A stretch of 64,000 nt of DNA, taken from assembly GCA_963853835.1 (NCBI GenBank), contig OY970822.1, forward strand, positions 24,089,058 through 24,153,057, in the 5' to 3' direction. Shown in pieces: positions 12,703 through 23,682 of the stretch. The DNA comes from Calendula officinalis. Lineage: Eukaryota > Streptophyta > Magnoliopsida > Asterales > Asteraceae. The first letter of the stretch is position 1; every line of letters starts with the position of its first letter. Position numbers and translations under genes: made by a program. The notes beneath the pieces were generated by a model that was given only the letters and a program-made list of their open reading frames with translations, was not told the origin of the DNA and did not search any database.

Positions 12703-13292
12703 TTGAAATCTGTGCAGTCCAAAATGTTTATTGAGTTTTGACCGGTTTGTTTTTAGGCCCGTTGGAATATCTTTGGCTTATTTAATACCAAGTATTTGCT
12801 TGAAGAGTTAGTTTTTTATTTTAAAAAAGTTGAGTTTTTGTCACATAATTCTTGTTCTTGGTTTGAATACCTAAATCTACAATTTTCTTTATATCATTGT
12901 TTTTAAGACCCAAATCCACACTTCATTCTGTTTTATTCGAAGACAAAACTTCAATACCAGTAACAAAAATGGTGGACGCTGACTTATCTAATTGTTACCA
13001 CCCTTTATACCTTGAGAATGTTCTAATTACTTCAATTATTATTAAAAACACCATACATGTTTTTTTAGATCGCTATAAATAATAAATTTCCTTCAAGCTC
13101 TCGTTCTAAGCTTTTCTTTCAACCAAGAATAGTAATAATTATCGACATTAAGCATCATAAGTAAGTAACACTTCTTATTCAAAATTATACATATTCGTTC
13201 ACAATAAAGCTATCATGTTTATTTTAGACAAAAATAAAACGCATCTCTAAACGTGCAGTGTTGCTAGAGGTAATTATTCATGGATTACTAAA
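12703..13292. other. Intergenic, 3' of the first EG45 gene
   Basis: AT-rich DNA with no gene recognised. The plus-strand ORF at 12897-13082 has no domain and lies next to the EG45 stop codon. Confidence 0.35.
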
Positions 13293-15731
13293 CTACCAGT
13301 AATTAATTTTGATAACTCCGGCAACGGGGTTGGCAATTGTTGCAAAAGCTTCTTTGGAGAGATCTAGGGTTCCGCCACAACCTGGACAATGGTCGACAAC
13401 TTTCACGGTCACAGTTTTACCGTCATAGCACGGGTGAGGGACGGGGTTGGTGGCACCGGTGCACTGAACGGTGAACGTCTTTCCACAAATAGCTCCGTTG
13501 TTCCATAGAGCATCACTTGCTGCAGCTATCCACACTCCCTCCGGCACGTTACCATAGCAAGCAGAGGCTGTTGCAACTTGCAAGAGTTATTTACAAGAAT
13601 GATACTCTAAATTTAAGAAATGTTAATCTTATAAGATAAAGATTAGAAGATATATTAGTTCCTTGCACATGATAATTCTTTTATGAATAAGATGACGAAT
13701 TATAAAGATTTAATTTAGTGAGAGACAAAAATACAATTTTTCTGTAAAATATTATTATTTGTGTTTTTTGAATTTGTTGTCTTTGTGTGTGTAATTAGTT
13801 TTATATTCATACAAATATTATTTTAATACAAATTTATATAATTTTAGTTTTGCATGTTAATTATTTTATAATTAGTTATAGTTACATATTCTAATTGGTT
13901 GAATTTTCTAAGATTTATGTAGAGAAAAAATTATTAAAAGAACAAATATATAAAGTATCAAAAAAATAATTATTTTCATTGGATTTTGTAGACGGGTTAG
14001 TTTATAAGAATACAAATGCAAAAAAAAAAAGCATAAAAAACAAACTCTAAATTATATTAAAATAATAAATAAACTATAATTTATATAAATAAAAAACATA
14101 GATAAAAAATTATACCAATTATACCATAGACAAATATATGGTTATTTGCAATTACAATCAAATGTTATTTCCTTTCAAAGTGGCACACTCACATGCCGTC
14201 AACCTAAATATCCTAGGTTTTCTTGTTTTGTTTTGTTTTTATTTTTTATTTTTACCAATTTTAAATTATTCTCAATAATTCATAAGAAACTTCCCACTCA
14301 AAAATAGGGCCGGTTCAATGGGCTGGGCGACCGTCCCGGGCCCCAAACGCAAAAGGGCCCTCATATTATAGTAGTTTTCTATATATTTAGCCCAAAAAAA
14401 GCATACCTTGCTAGAAAGGCTCAAAATTAGCCTAAAATGCCTAAAATGCAAGTTTATTTAGAGTTTTTATTTAATTGTTATATTTATGTATTATGGTTCG
14501 GAGCATGGTTCAGAGCATGTTAGGGGCCTCATTTTATATTTAGCCCCGAGCCCCAAATCGGCTTGAGACGGCCCTGCCCAAAAATAATATAGTTTCTTTT
14601 TATAAGTATTAAACTTTTATTATTCTAAATATTATATATATTTGAGAGAATATAACAAATTTTGTTAAGGGTCCTCCTATTCAAACACCCCTCTCTACCA
14701 ATTACACACCCTTAATCAAAGTCCACATACTTTTTACATTGGAAATTGTGTTCAAGACCAATGAAAGTTAAGAGATGACATAGTGGTTATCAATTTTATT
14801 TTTTACTTTTATTATTTTTATTTTTAATTAACTTACCAACTACTCTTATATCTTTATTTTTTTTATTTGTTTTAAATATTTTAAATACTTATGAATTTTA
14901 CTTCTTTTTTATCTTCTTATTTAAAATTAAATATTATTTTTTTATTTACATTGATTACTGAAAAAAATTAATTTTTCGATGAAAAGTTGTTAGCATTTAT
15001 TTAAAGTGAAAACCTTTCATATTTATTTAACTTTTTTTATTATTATAAAATTAAAAATAAAATAAAAATATAATATATAATAAAAATTATAAGCTAGAAG
15101 TTATGAAATTAAAATATTTAATAAAATTAATAATTACTTAATTAATATATTTTTAATTATTATTATTTATTAGGGGTGTTTGGATAGATATGAAGGGTGT
15201 CTAAATAGGCATGAGTTGAAAAGTTTGCATTAAACATTAATTGTATTTTAAATATCATCGTAAATTTTAATATTACATGTATCTATAAATGAAAATTTTG
15301 TATTGAATTTTTTTAAATTATATAGTTTTTCATGAACTTCTGAAAAGTAATTTTTAAAAAAATCTGCCGCAACACGCGCCAATTACTTTCCTAGTTAAAA
15401 ACATAACAGAAGAAAGGTGATTAATTAATAATTAGAGGGTTTAAGTTTAAATAAAACTTTTAAATTTCAAGTCATTAATTTTGTTTGTATGGTGAATTTT
15501 TCTAGATAAAAAAATTAGATTTGGGAGTTTGTATAAACATCCACGTACATATATCATATACATATACATCTTCACACATATACAAGTATACAACTATGTA
15601 CATATATGCATATGTTTAGGGATAGAGGGAAACTTACGAACATATTGCTGATAGAAAGTGGCTGTGCCTGGAGTTGCACAAGCCATTGATACAAGGCTGA
15701 AAACAATACCAATGCAAATAATAGACCTCAT
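13293..15731 (-). CDS. EG45-like domain protein / plant natriuretic peptide-like (paralog A)
   Basis: Secreted small protein of the expansin-like double-psi beta-barrel (EG45) family, acting in the apoplast; some relatives are plant natriuretic peptides affecting water and ion balance. Exon 1 is 15638-15731 and exon 2 is 13293-13567, joined GT-AG in the codon for P32, giving 122 aa. Residues 1-20 are a hydrophobic signal peptide. The mature part has six cysteines (35, 59, 67, 78, 92, 95) and the family blocks ATFY, SACYGN, AASDALWNN and VVDHCPGC, followed by DLSKEAFATIA. It keeps Asp90. The protein ends INYW and lacks the seven-base third exon of paralogs B and C. The 2.07-kb intron is far longer than in the paralogs because transposons sit in it. 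A TATTTAAA box lies about 70 bp upstream of the ATG. No lesion is seen. The precise physiological role is not known from sequence. Confidence 0.88.
14305..14576. mobile_element. hAT-type MITE inside the intron of EG45 paralog A
   Basis: A 272-bp element with inverted ends TAGGGCCGGTTC and CAGGGCCGTCTC, rich in GGGCC/GGCCC near both ends. It is flanked by CTCAAAAA (14297-14304) and CCCAAAAA (14577-14584), an 8-bp TSD with one mismatch. The TIR style and 8-bp TSD fit the hAT superfamily. No coding capacity. Confidence 0.75.
14669..15215. mobile_element. Probable MITE with CCTATTCAAACACCC inverted ends
   Basis: The left end reads TCCTCCTATTCAAACACCCC. The right end, on the other strand, reads TGCCTATTTAGACACCC. 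The interior is extremely AT-rich. The TSD could not be fixed. Together with the neighbouring hAT MITE it explains much of the extra length of the EG45 paralog A intron. Confidence 0.45.
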
Positions 15732-16832
15732 TTTTCGGAATGATAACTTATAGTTATTGTATGTTTGTACCAATATATGTAATTCATCTAACTGCGCCCT
15801 TTAAATAGAGGTGCTTGTGTACATATATGGTAACAATACTTAGAGCGATCATGTAATTATTAGGGGTGTTCAATATTTGAATATAAGAAATAGTATTAAT
15901 CCTAGTATTAATGCTTACATTTTGTGTCTACTTATGTGTACTCTACTCATTTGATAATTGTAAGTGTCAAAATTAACGGATGCTATGTGGAAAGACAATT
16001 AGTGGATTACACATGTCAAATTTAGAAGTAGGTAGACACATTAGTAGGCACAAATGGAAGGCATGAATACAGTTTCTCTTTGATTATAATCAGATTTTCT
16101 AATTGGTCAATTTGAATTGATTCATTTAGATTTTTTTTATCAGCTTGGACTTGAACCAAATAAATCATTTGATTTTTGGATTGAATTTGGTAATTTCCAC
16201 TGTAAAACCAGATTATCCAAAAAAAAATGAATAATAATATCCATATATTTATAAATATTTTATATAGATATATATGTGTGTATGTGTGTTTGTATATCTG
16301 TGGCCAACAATTCTAAATATATTGATTTCTGTGGCCAAAAAACCAAATAGCTAATGACCCAACAATTCTAAATATTCTCTAGTACTTTAATAAAGTTCTC
16401 GTTTCTCCTAAAATATTTATCTAAGAAAAAGGTTCTCATTTCTTAAATTGGAGGGACTCACTCAATAAAATCATATTTATTATCATATACCCCACCACTA
16501 ACTATCTCCTAAAAACACTTTCTTTCTCTAAAATAACAGTATATTTTAGTCAAATATAATACAAAAGACTCTGCCACTAACTATCACCTAAAAATGTGTG
16601 CCCAATAAAATTGAGAACTTCATTAAGGGACGCCGGGAGTATCAATTATTTATATTGGCCTATGAGAATTGTTCAAGGTAATCCTTAATTTTCTTGTAGT
16701 CTTAAGGTACAAATCTCAATCATTGATAGAAAATAATTAGTAGTAAAGATTAATCATATGTTTTATACATGGAGGTGTATTTTGATCATTTGACACCAAC
16801 ATAAATTTTAATCTAATTTTTTTAATTTTTAG

Positions 16833-16869
<37 letters not shown>

Positions 16870-17349
16870 TTGTTATTTTTCGTTAAAAAGATAATATTAT
16901 ATGATAATTAAATGTAATTGTATACTTAATCACATGTGATGTTTTTATATAATCAATGTGATTGTATATGTGATCACATATGAATATATGATTTTTTTAT
17001 ACAATCAAATGTGATCAAATATACAAATCACATGTTATTATCGCATGAATTTTTTTAAACAAAAAAAATATAGTTAAAAATAAAATATTTTTGTCCTTAG
17101 TGTTAAATGACCAAAATATCTTTAATGTATAAAATGTGTGATTAATCTTGACAATAACAATAATCAATGGTTGAGCTTTGTCCATTATGACTAAATAATA
17201 ATAATAGACTATCATGAACACATCTCATTGGCCCATTTCATAAATATTATTATATATTTTTGTAGTTTTATGTAACATATTAACGAAAAATCAAACAGAT
17301 AAAAACCAAACCAACTAGGTATGGTTTGAACTTCTAAAAACTAAATACA
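15732..17349. other. Upstream region of EG45 paralog A
   Basis: Contains the promoter of paralog A near 15800 and then AT-rich intergenic DNA. A perfect (TTA)n microsatellite spans about 16833-16870. No gene seen; the ORF at 17015-17221 has no domain. Confidence 0.4.
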
Positions 17350-17435
17350 TTTTTTTTGTCCACTATAATACTTGAACTCATAACCAAGGTCGTCGGAAAA
17401 CCTTACACCTAACCATCATCCAAATAAACACCCCT
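17350..17435 (-). mobile_element. Probable tRNA-derived SINE remnant
   Basis: On the minus strand there is an A-box-like TGGTTAGGTGTAAGG, then a B-box-like GAGTTCAAGT, then TATAGTGGACA and an A-rich tail. The layout is like the better preserved copy at 45743-45870. Confidence 0.35.
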
Positions 17436-17621
17436 ATTAATTCTAGTTTTTAATTGCATCAAATCATTTAGTAAGTGAAACTATTATCGTATCGTGCATT
17501 AAATAGGAATAAATAGTGTAAGTTATTATGTGGATTATGTATTTATGTTATTTATGGAATAGACTTAAATGTTAGATATTTGGAATAACGAAACAAAAAA
17601 AGGAGCTTATTAAATAGTTTT

Positions 17622-18146
17622 AGGCGTGTTAACGATACAAGTCGAGTCGAATATCAGAAAATTTTAGCTTGTTTCGTTTAATAATGACTTCACCTGAGCT
17701 CGAATAAGTATTTAAAATTGTGCTCGAGCTTGAGCTTGAATATTTATATAGTGTTTGAGGTAGAACTCGATACTCGTTTATGATTCCATATTTTTTTAAA
17801 TGAACTAATTTACAAACTCGAAAAATTCGTTAATTACTCGACTCGTTAACACCTCTATTAATTTATGTATATTCTTGTACTTATTGTGTCAGTACTTATA
17901 GTATGCAACATGTGTTCGCTCGTTTGGATCGGCTCGTTAATATCGTCTGACACGTGCGCCTCGCGACTAGTAAACGAGCTATCGAACGAGTCGAGTCGAG
18001 TATTAATTTATTAAGCTCGGCTCGTGAGATTAATCGAGTAAAGTTTTATGTTTGAGCTCAACTAGAGATTGAATTAGCATCAACTCGAGCTCGATATACA
18101 CGAGCTCGAATAGCTCGTTAAAAGCTCGACTCATTAACACCCCTAA
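17622..18146. repeat. Foldback repeats with GGTGTTAACGAGTCGAG ends
   Basis: GCGTGTTAACGATACAAGTCG at about 17624 is mirrored by CTCGACTCGTTAACACCTC at about 17838. A further inverted end, CTCGACTCATTAACACCCC, lies at about 18123. The interior is dense in GAGCTCG/CTCGAG words. This suggests two adjacent or nested MITEs. Superfamily and TSD were not resolved. Confidence 0.5.
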
Positions 18147-18670
18147 GAACTACAACGTACAAATCGATACATAACTAATTTTGATTTACATATCCAATTA
18201 GGGGTGACGATTTCTGACTACACTAAGCCCACGTCCTATAATCAACACGAAATTAAACATATTAATGTTGACCTAAAGAAGTTTCAAAGTCAGTTTTGGG
18301 TTAATTCAACTGGCCATTTATTCAGGTTGATGATAATTTATATGGGTCGACTCTCTAACACGATTAATTATTAAAATATGTTTTAAATTTGATATATTTA
18401 AACTTTATTAGTTTATATATTTGAAAAAATAGATTTATATAAAAAATGAATGTACTTTAACTGGTTCTGTATATACATTTAAAAGATTGACATGTTTGAT
18501 CCGTTTAACACATTCCAGACGCTATTATAACTTGTTTACATGTTTAATTAAATGGTCTGTAAGGTTTGTGTTCGATTTTAAAGTAAACATGTTAGTGTTT
18601 AGATGTCTGACCCGTTTATATAAACATGTCGGTTTCCGATCGAGTGTTTCTGACCCGTCAACTTGCCAAC
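18147..18670. other. Intergenic, left flank of the nested LTR block
   Basis: AT-rich sequence with GACCCG/CGGGTC-type words that look like a decayed repeat. No gene is recognised. It ends at CCAAC, the TSD of the outermost solo LTR. Confidence 0.3.
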
Positions 18671-20226
18671 TGTTAGTCCCGTAATAAGTGAATTTCAACA
18701 CCTATACGCTTTCACTGACCAATTTAAAATTAATGGAGACACTCAACACTTTTTAACCTTTTCTTTATTAATCAATAATGATACAATAAAGATGCAAGCA
18801 ATTTGCGGAATAGCTAAGAACAAATCCTAACTAAACTGCTTGCATGTGATAGACAACAACATATATTATCTAAGACAAAGTTATGATCAACAAATGATCA
18901 AGCACAAAACTAGACACCTTCTATAACAAGATTCAATTCTCGAATCAAGTAACTCAGGTTAACTGGTGGTTTACACTCTGCTCAAAGGAATAAAGTTTTG
19001 GAGTAATTTCAGCAGCGTGTAACCTTGTTGGGTGCACACAGAAATCGATCGCTCAAGTCCTCAATTTATAGCATTGGGAAACGTAGAGCCAAAGGAATGA
19101 TCGATCGATTCCACGTGTGAGAATTCCGTTGGTGTAGAGGATATTTCATGGGATGAGCACGACTAACAGAATTCTTACAGTACTTTCTGTCGTCTTGTGA
19201 TCGCCGATATCTTCTAGAAGATTTTCAAGATATTCTCATAATCAGCGATGCACAAACTTGTGCTTTACTTGTGTGTTTCTGTGACAGTGAAACTTCGGGC
19301 CTATGTACACTTCTGGCAACCATGAGTCTTCGGATACTCATGCTTCTTCAAATGGCCTTCAACTTCAGTGACCTTCACTAAGAGTTTTGCTTAGAGAAAT
19401 ATGTTGGAATTATGTGCACAATTAGTCAACCTATGATGATACATCCATGCCTACGAAACACTTAAAGGTCACACCGGTGAGTGCATGTAATACTAGTAAG
19501 ATATGAAGGGTTTCAATGACACTGATCGACCACTTGGGTCAACCTCCTAGTTTAATTGGTTCGACCATACTGGTAAGAACATGAAGGTGTTCTTGACCGG
19601 TTAAAACCAACTAGCTGATTTAATCCCTAAAGGCGGAAGTGAGATTAAACCTAATCCTTAAACCCTAAAGGATTGGGATGTTGGAAATCTAGATTAGATT
19701 AACAAGAAAGAAACCTTGTACGAAGAACTCGAACACACACAATGCATGTGTGGTTCGTTTGACCATCAACCAAAGAACCCTAGGGTTCTTTGGTCGAATT
19801 CGTCCAAGAGGGGAGAAGGGAGAAAAGATTTTCCCAAAACATACCTAATTGCTTGCTTAAGATAGTCCACTGATGATGAACAAATCGAGCGACCTTCTAG
19901 TTGATCTAAGCAATGAACTTGTTCTTCAATACTTGAAGAACACGAAGAACGAAGAACACAAAGCTTGTGTCTTGGGGTGTGTTCGGCCGAAGCCAAGAGG
20001 GAGGAGGGGGAGGATTTTCGTGAGGTGCTACAAGGGGTTTTAGGGTTACCCTAAGCCTCTTATTTATAGTTAAATAAGTTGCGCTTAGAACCCTCTAGTT
20101 TAATTAAGATTAGACCTTTAATTAAACTTTCCTTTTACACTTCCATCCCTTATAGTTTTACTAGTTATTAATGTCACACTTAATTATCTAATGTCTTAGT
20201 ATTACACACTTATATATTTCGGTACC

Positions 20227-21196
20227 TGTTAGTCCCAAGACTAAGTAAATAAGATTTGATGCTCAATAGCCAAGAAGAATAAATAACAGCTGAAATAGGT
20301 ATCTCAGCTGAAGCAAGTATATACAATAAACCTTCAGCTGAGTACGTACTTAGCTTTAGGATACAAGTCAAATCAGCAGCTATTAACAAGAGTTCATTTG
20401 AAGTCTATGACCAAAGGACAAAGACAAGAAGAAGACTATTCAGCTGATTGTGGAATCAGCTGATAGTATCTGTTGCAGATGAAGACTTAAAGGAAATGTT
20501 CATTGACACCTTGAACATTTCCCTTTCCCGCTCAAAGAAGAGGAAAACAATGAAGATCTTCTATTTTGGAATAAAAGATAATGTCAGTACAACTTCATCG
20601 TTTGTCCCTCAAGCATGTAAAGAGAAAGTCAACGACTTCTGTACTTATGTAGTACACCTTTCACTGTGCGTCAGAAAAGGTACCGGAAGAAGTGGACACA
20701 AAGTACACTCGGGACAATAACTTGTGCAATAGCATTTAATGATCCATGGCAAGTCTACATCGACGAATAATATGTTTACACGTCGTCAAACTTGTGGACT
20801 AAGGAACATGGATCTTGGGCTATAAATACAGACGTAAATGCTTGCATCTATAACACCTTTAGAACACCCTTAGAAATCATAAGCACAAGAACATTCACTG
20901 AGAGTTAGTTATTGTCTAAGTATTAACTCATCCATAGTTATTACTAAGGCATTAATATCAGTTGTTAGTATCAGCTGATATAACTCTCAGTGTATACTCT
21001 TCTAGTTTGAGCGGTCTAAAGTGTCAACTCAAGTATAGAGTTTTAGGTAGTGTGTACTATCTATTTCCGCAAACTCTGTATTGTATTAAGTTGTTTTTAA
21101 TAAAACTCTTAATCATTGAAATCTTGTTGTTATTTACTTATCGTATCTTCGTCACTCGGTCATAACGCAACACGGTTGTGTTGTTGGGATCCAACA
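20227..21196 (+). repeat. 5' LTR of the Sirevirus-like element
   Basis: 970 bp, TGTTAGTCCC...GGGATCCAACA. It contains TATAAATA near 20821 (in GGGCTATAAATACAG), which fits a promoter, and six copies of the palindromic hexamer CAGCTG. Confidence 0.93.
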
Positions 21197-21198
21197 AC

Positions 21199-21210
21199 TG
21201 GTATCAGAGC
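21199..21210 (+). other. Primer binding site (initiator tRNA-Met type)
   Basis: TGGTATCAGAGC starts 2 bp after the 5' LTR. It is complementary to the 3' end of initiator tRNA-Met, the usual primer of copia elements. Confidence 0.9.
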
Positions 21211-21250
21211 GGTTGTCAAAATTGTTTTCCATCAACTTTGAGCATCTATT

Positions 21251-23682
21251 ATGGCTGAACCTACATCATCAGATCTTCCATCATCTGGAAAACCTCCCAA
21301 ACTCACTCAAACCAACTACCCCATGTGGAAAACCCGTATGTTGTCCCACATGGTTACCTATCACCCAAAACTCCAAGATAACATCACGATAGGAAAATAT
21401 GTCCCAAAACCCTCATTCCTGGTAATTCTGAAATACCAGAACACTATGTGGTGAAGTCTGAGGCTCAGTGGACAGACGCTGAAAAACGTCTTGTTCATCT
21501 TGAGAACAAGGGTAGAGATATGCTTTTTCAAGCAGTTGGTGATGAACTGTATCACAATATTCAGTTTTGTGACTCAGTTAAAGAGATGTGGGAACGGCTG
21601 GCTGAAGTTTATGAAGGCACATCTGTTGTGCGTGAACATAACAAAAACATGCTCATACATGATTATGAACTGTTTAAAGCCAAGCCAAGTGAGACTATAG
21701 CTCAAACTTTCAATCGTTATAACATTCTGTTAAACGAGCTGAAGTCTCATGGGGTTGATAAGGATGATATGTCCAAAATGTGTAAGTTTATGGCAGCCTT
21801 ACCTTCTAAATGGGCTACCATCATAACTTGCATGAGTACATCTCCTACTCTGAAAGATTATACCCTTTCATCTCTCTATGGTATGTTTTTAAGCCATGAG
21901 AGAACTGTACACAACAAATTTCAACCTCCAAAGGACTCTAAAGTGAGTTCCGCTGGATCTTCGACTGCTCTTGTCTCCTTAAATAAGCCTAGCAGAATCG
22001 AATATCCACCATCAGATGATGAGGCTGACAACACTTCAGCTGTTGGTTTGTTCAACATGCCGGAAGTCAGCATTGAAGAAGTCGATGAAGATGAAGACAA
22101 CGATGCCCTTATATCTGAGTTGGCCTTACTTGTTAAAAATAGAAAATTCTTCAGAAACAAGTCTGGCTCCTCAGCTAGAGGCTCGAGTAGCAGATCTATC
22201 TCATCAGCTGTATCTTCCAGACCCTCAGGAAGTACACCTGACATCTCTGAGATAACTTGCTACAACTGCAACAAGAAGGGACACTATGCTAACGACTGCA
22301 AGCAGAAGAAAGCTAGTTCATCATCTTCAACTGGTGAGTCCATTGAAGAAAAATACAAAAAGCTACAAGCCTTCACCAAAAAGATTCTAGAAGAAAAGAA
22401 GGCACTTGAAAGCAAATCTGCTGACAAGGGTCTCGTAGCTGAAACTCATGATTGGGCTGACTCTGGTGACAGCTCATCTGATGACGATGAACAACTGGCC
22501 ACAATGTGTTTGATGGCTCGTGCTGATGACGATGAAAGCATTACAGCTGATGATGCTAGTTCCTATAAATGGGTCAACATTGTTCACAAAAAGGTAACCT
22601 CTCTAATCTCCGCTGAGGCTACTAAAGCTAAAGAAATTGTTGATTCTATTATTTGTGACTTGCACTTCATTGATCAGCTGAAAGGTGAATGTTTGGATAA
22701 ACATAATGCTATTCTATGTGAAAATGCATTTTTAAAAGAACGTTTAATTGACCACAAAACTTTAAAAGAAGAACTTTCTGAAACGAAATTTATTAACTCA
22801 GTTCTTCAACATGATCTAAGTGAAAAAGTTAAAGAACTTGAAGCAATTAAAATGATTTGTGAATCATGGTCTCATTCATCCAAACGTGTGATTGAATGTG
22901 TTAACTCACAAATCCCCAGTCAAGTACAAGCTGTACTAGGAGGAGATTTCCTAGCTGCAGCCGCTGTACCTGACAGAAGTACAGATGATCTGTACTACTC
23001 GTCAGTTGTTGCTTCTGTGCCAGCTAAAGAATTGGTTTTTGGTTCCTTTGTTAGGTCTACCAAAACCTATGCTACTGAGATGTCCTCAGAAGATCCTTCT
23101 GTGGCTACTGGTGAAGAGTCATCTACTGACTCCTCTGCCATGGTAGTTAGGACACCCACTGTAGTCATTGTTGAACCTAGAAAATCTGTCTCGGGTTCAG
23201 TACCTGCTGCATCTTCTGCTAGATCTCAGCAGAAGACTAGAAGTACAACAGGAAATAAAACTGTTCTTACACCCTCCAAGGGTGAGCCAGTTGGAGTTCG
23301 TACTCGAGCTGCAAAGAACAAAGGTAAGAGTGTTTCTAAGAACACTCCAAGTCCTTCTTCAGCCGTGTCTGTCAGACTGCTGAAAGGAAAGGTCAGCAAG
23401 CTGACATCACTCGTTCAAACTCTGACTATCTCTGATAATCAGAAAATGAAAGGTATTTTGGGTCCAGTTCCCAATCCTACTGCCTCGCCCTCTACTCCAC
23501 TGCAAAGAAACAGAAAATGCTATAAGTGTGGAGATCGTGGGCACATGGCAAGTGAGTGTGACAGCACATGCTTGAGACCTTCCCCAACTTCAGTATGTGA
23601 GCCTACTGAAAAGCCAACTTCTGTGAGTCCCAGCGGGAAGTCACAAGGACCCACCGAAGTGTGGGTTCCCAAAAAGAACTAA
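21251..23682 (+). pseudogene. gag of the Sirevirus-like element, frameshifted
   Basis: Begins with ATG (MAEPTSSDLPS). The first about 57 codons are in one frame; a one-base shift near 21410-21425 moves the rest into the frame that runs to the TAA at 23680. The product is the capsid/nucleocapsid protein that packages element RNA in cytoplasmic particles. A UBN2/retrotran_gag-like region covers the first about 250 residues. There are two CCHC zinc knuckles, CYNCNKKGHYANDC (22258-22299) and CYKCGDRGHMASEC (23518-23559), separated by about 400 residues of low-complexity and coiled-coil-like sequence. The C-terminus ends VWVPKKN. The pol frame starts at -1 relative to the end of gag. Confidence 0.85.

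Noticed and set aside
19766..19996. Minus-strand ORF of 76 codons
   Set aside because: It lies within the family 2 LTR repeat and has no domain.
20448..20720. 90-codon ORF inside both copia LTRs (also 31942-32214)
   Set aside because: Between the two LTRs six of seven base differences in it change an amino acid, so there is no sign of protein-level selection. It is a chance frame in a non-coding LTR.
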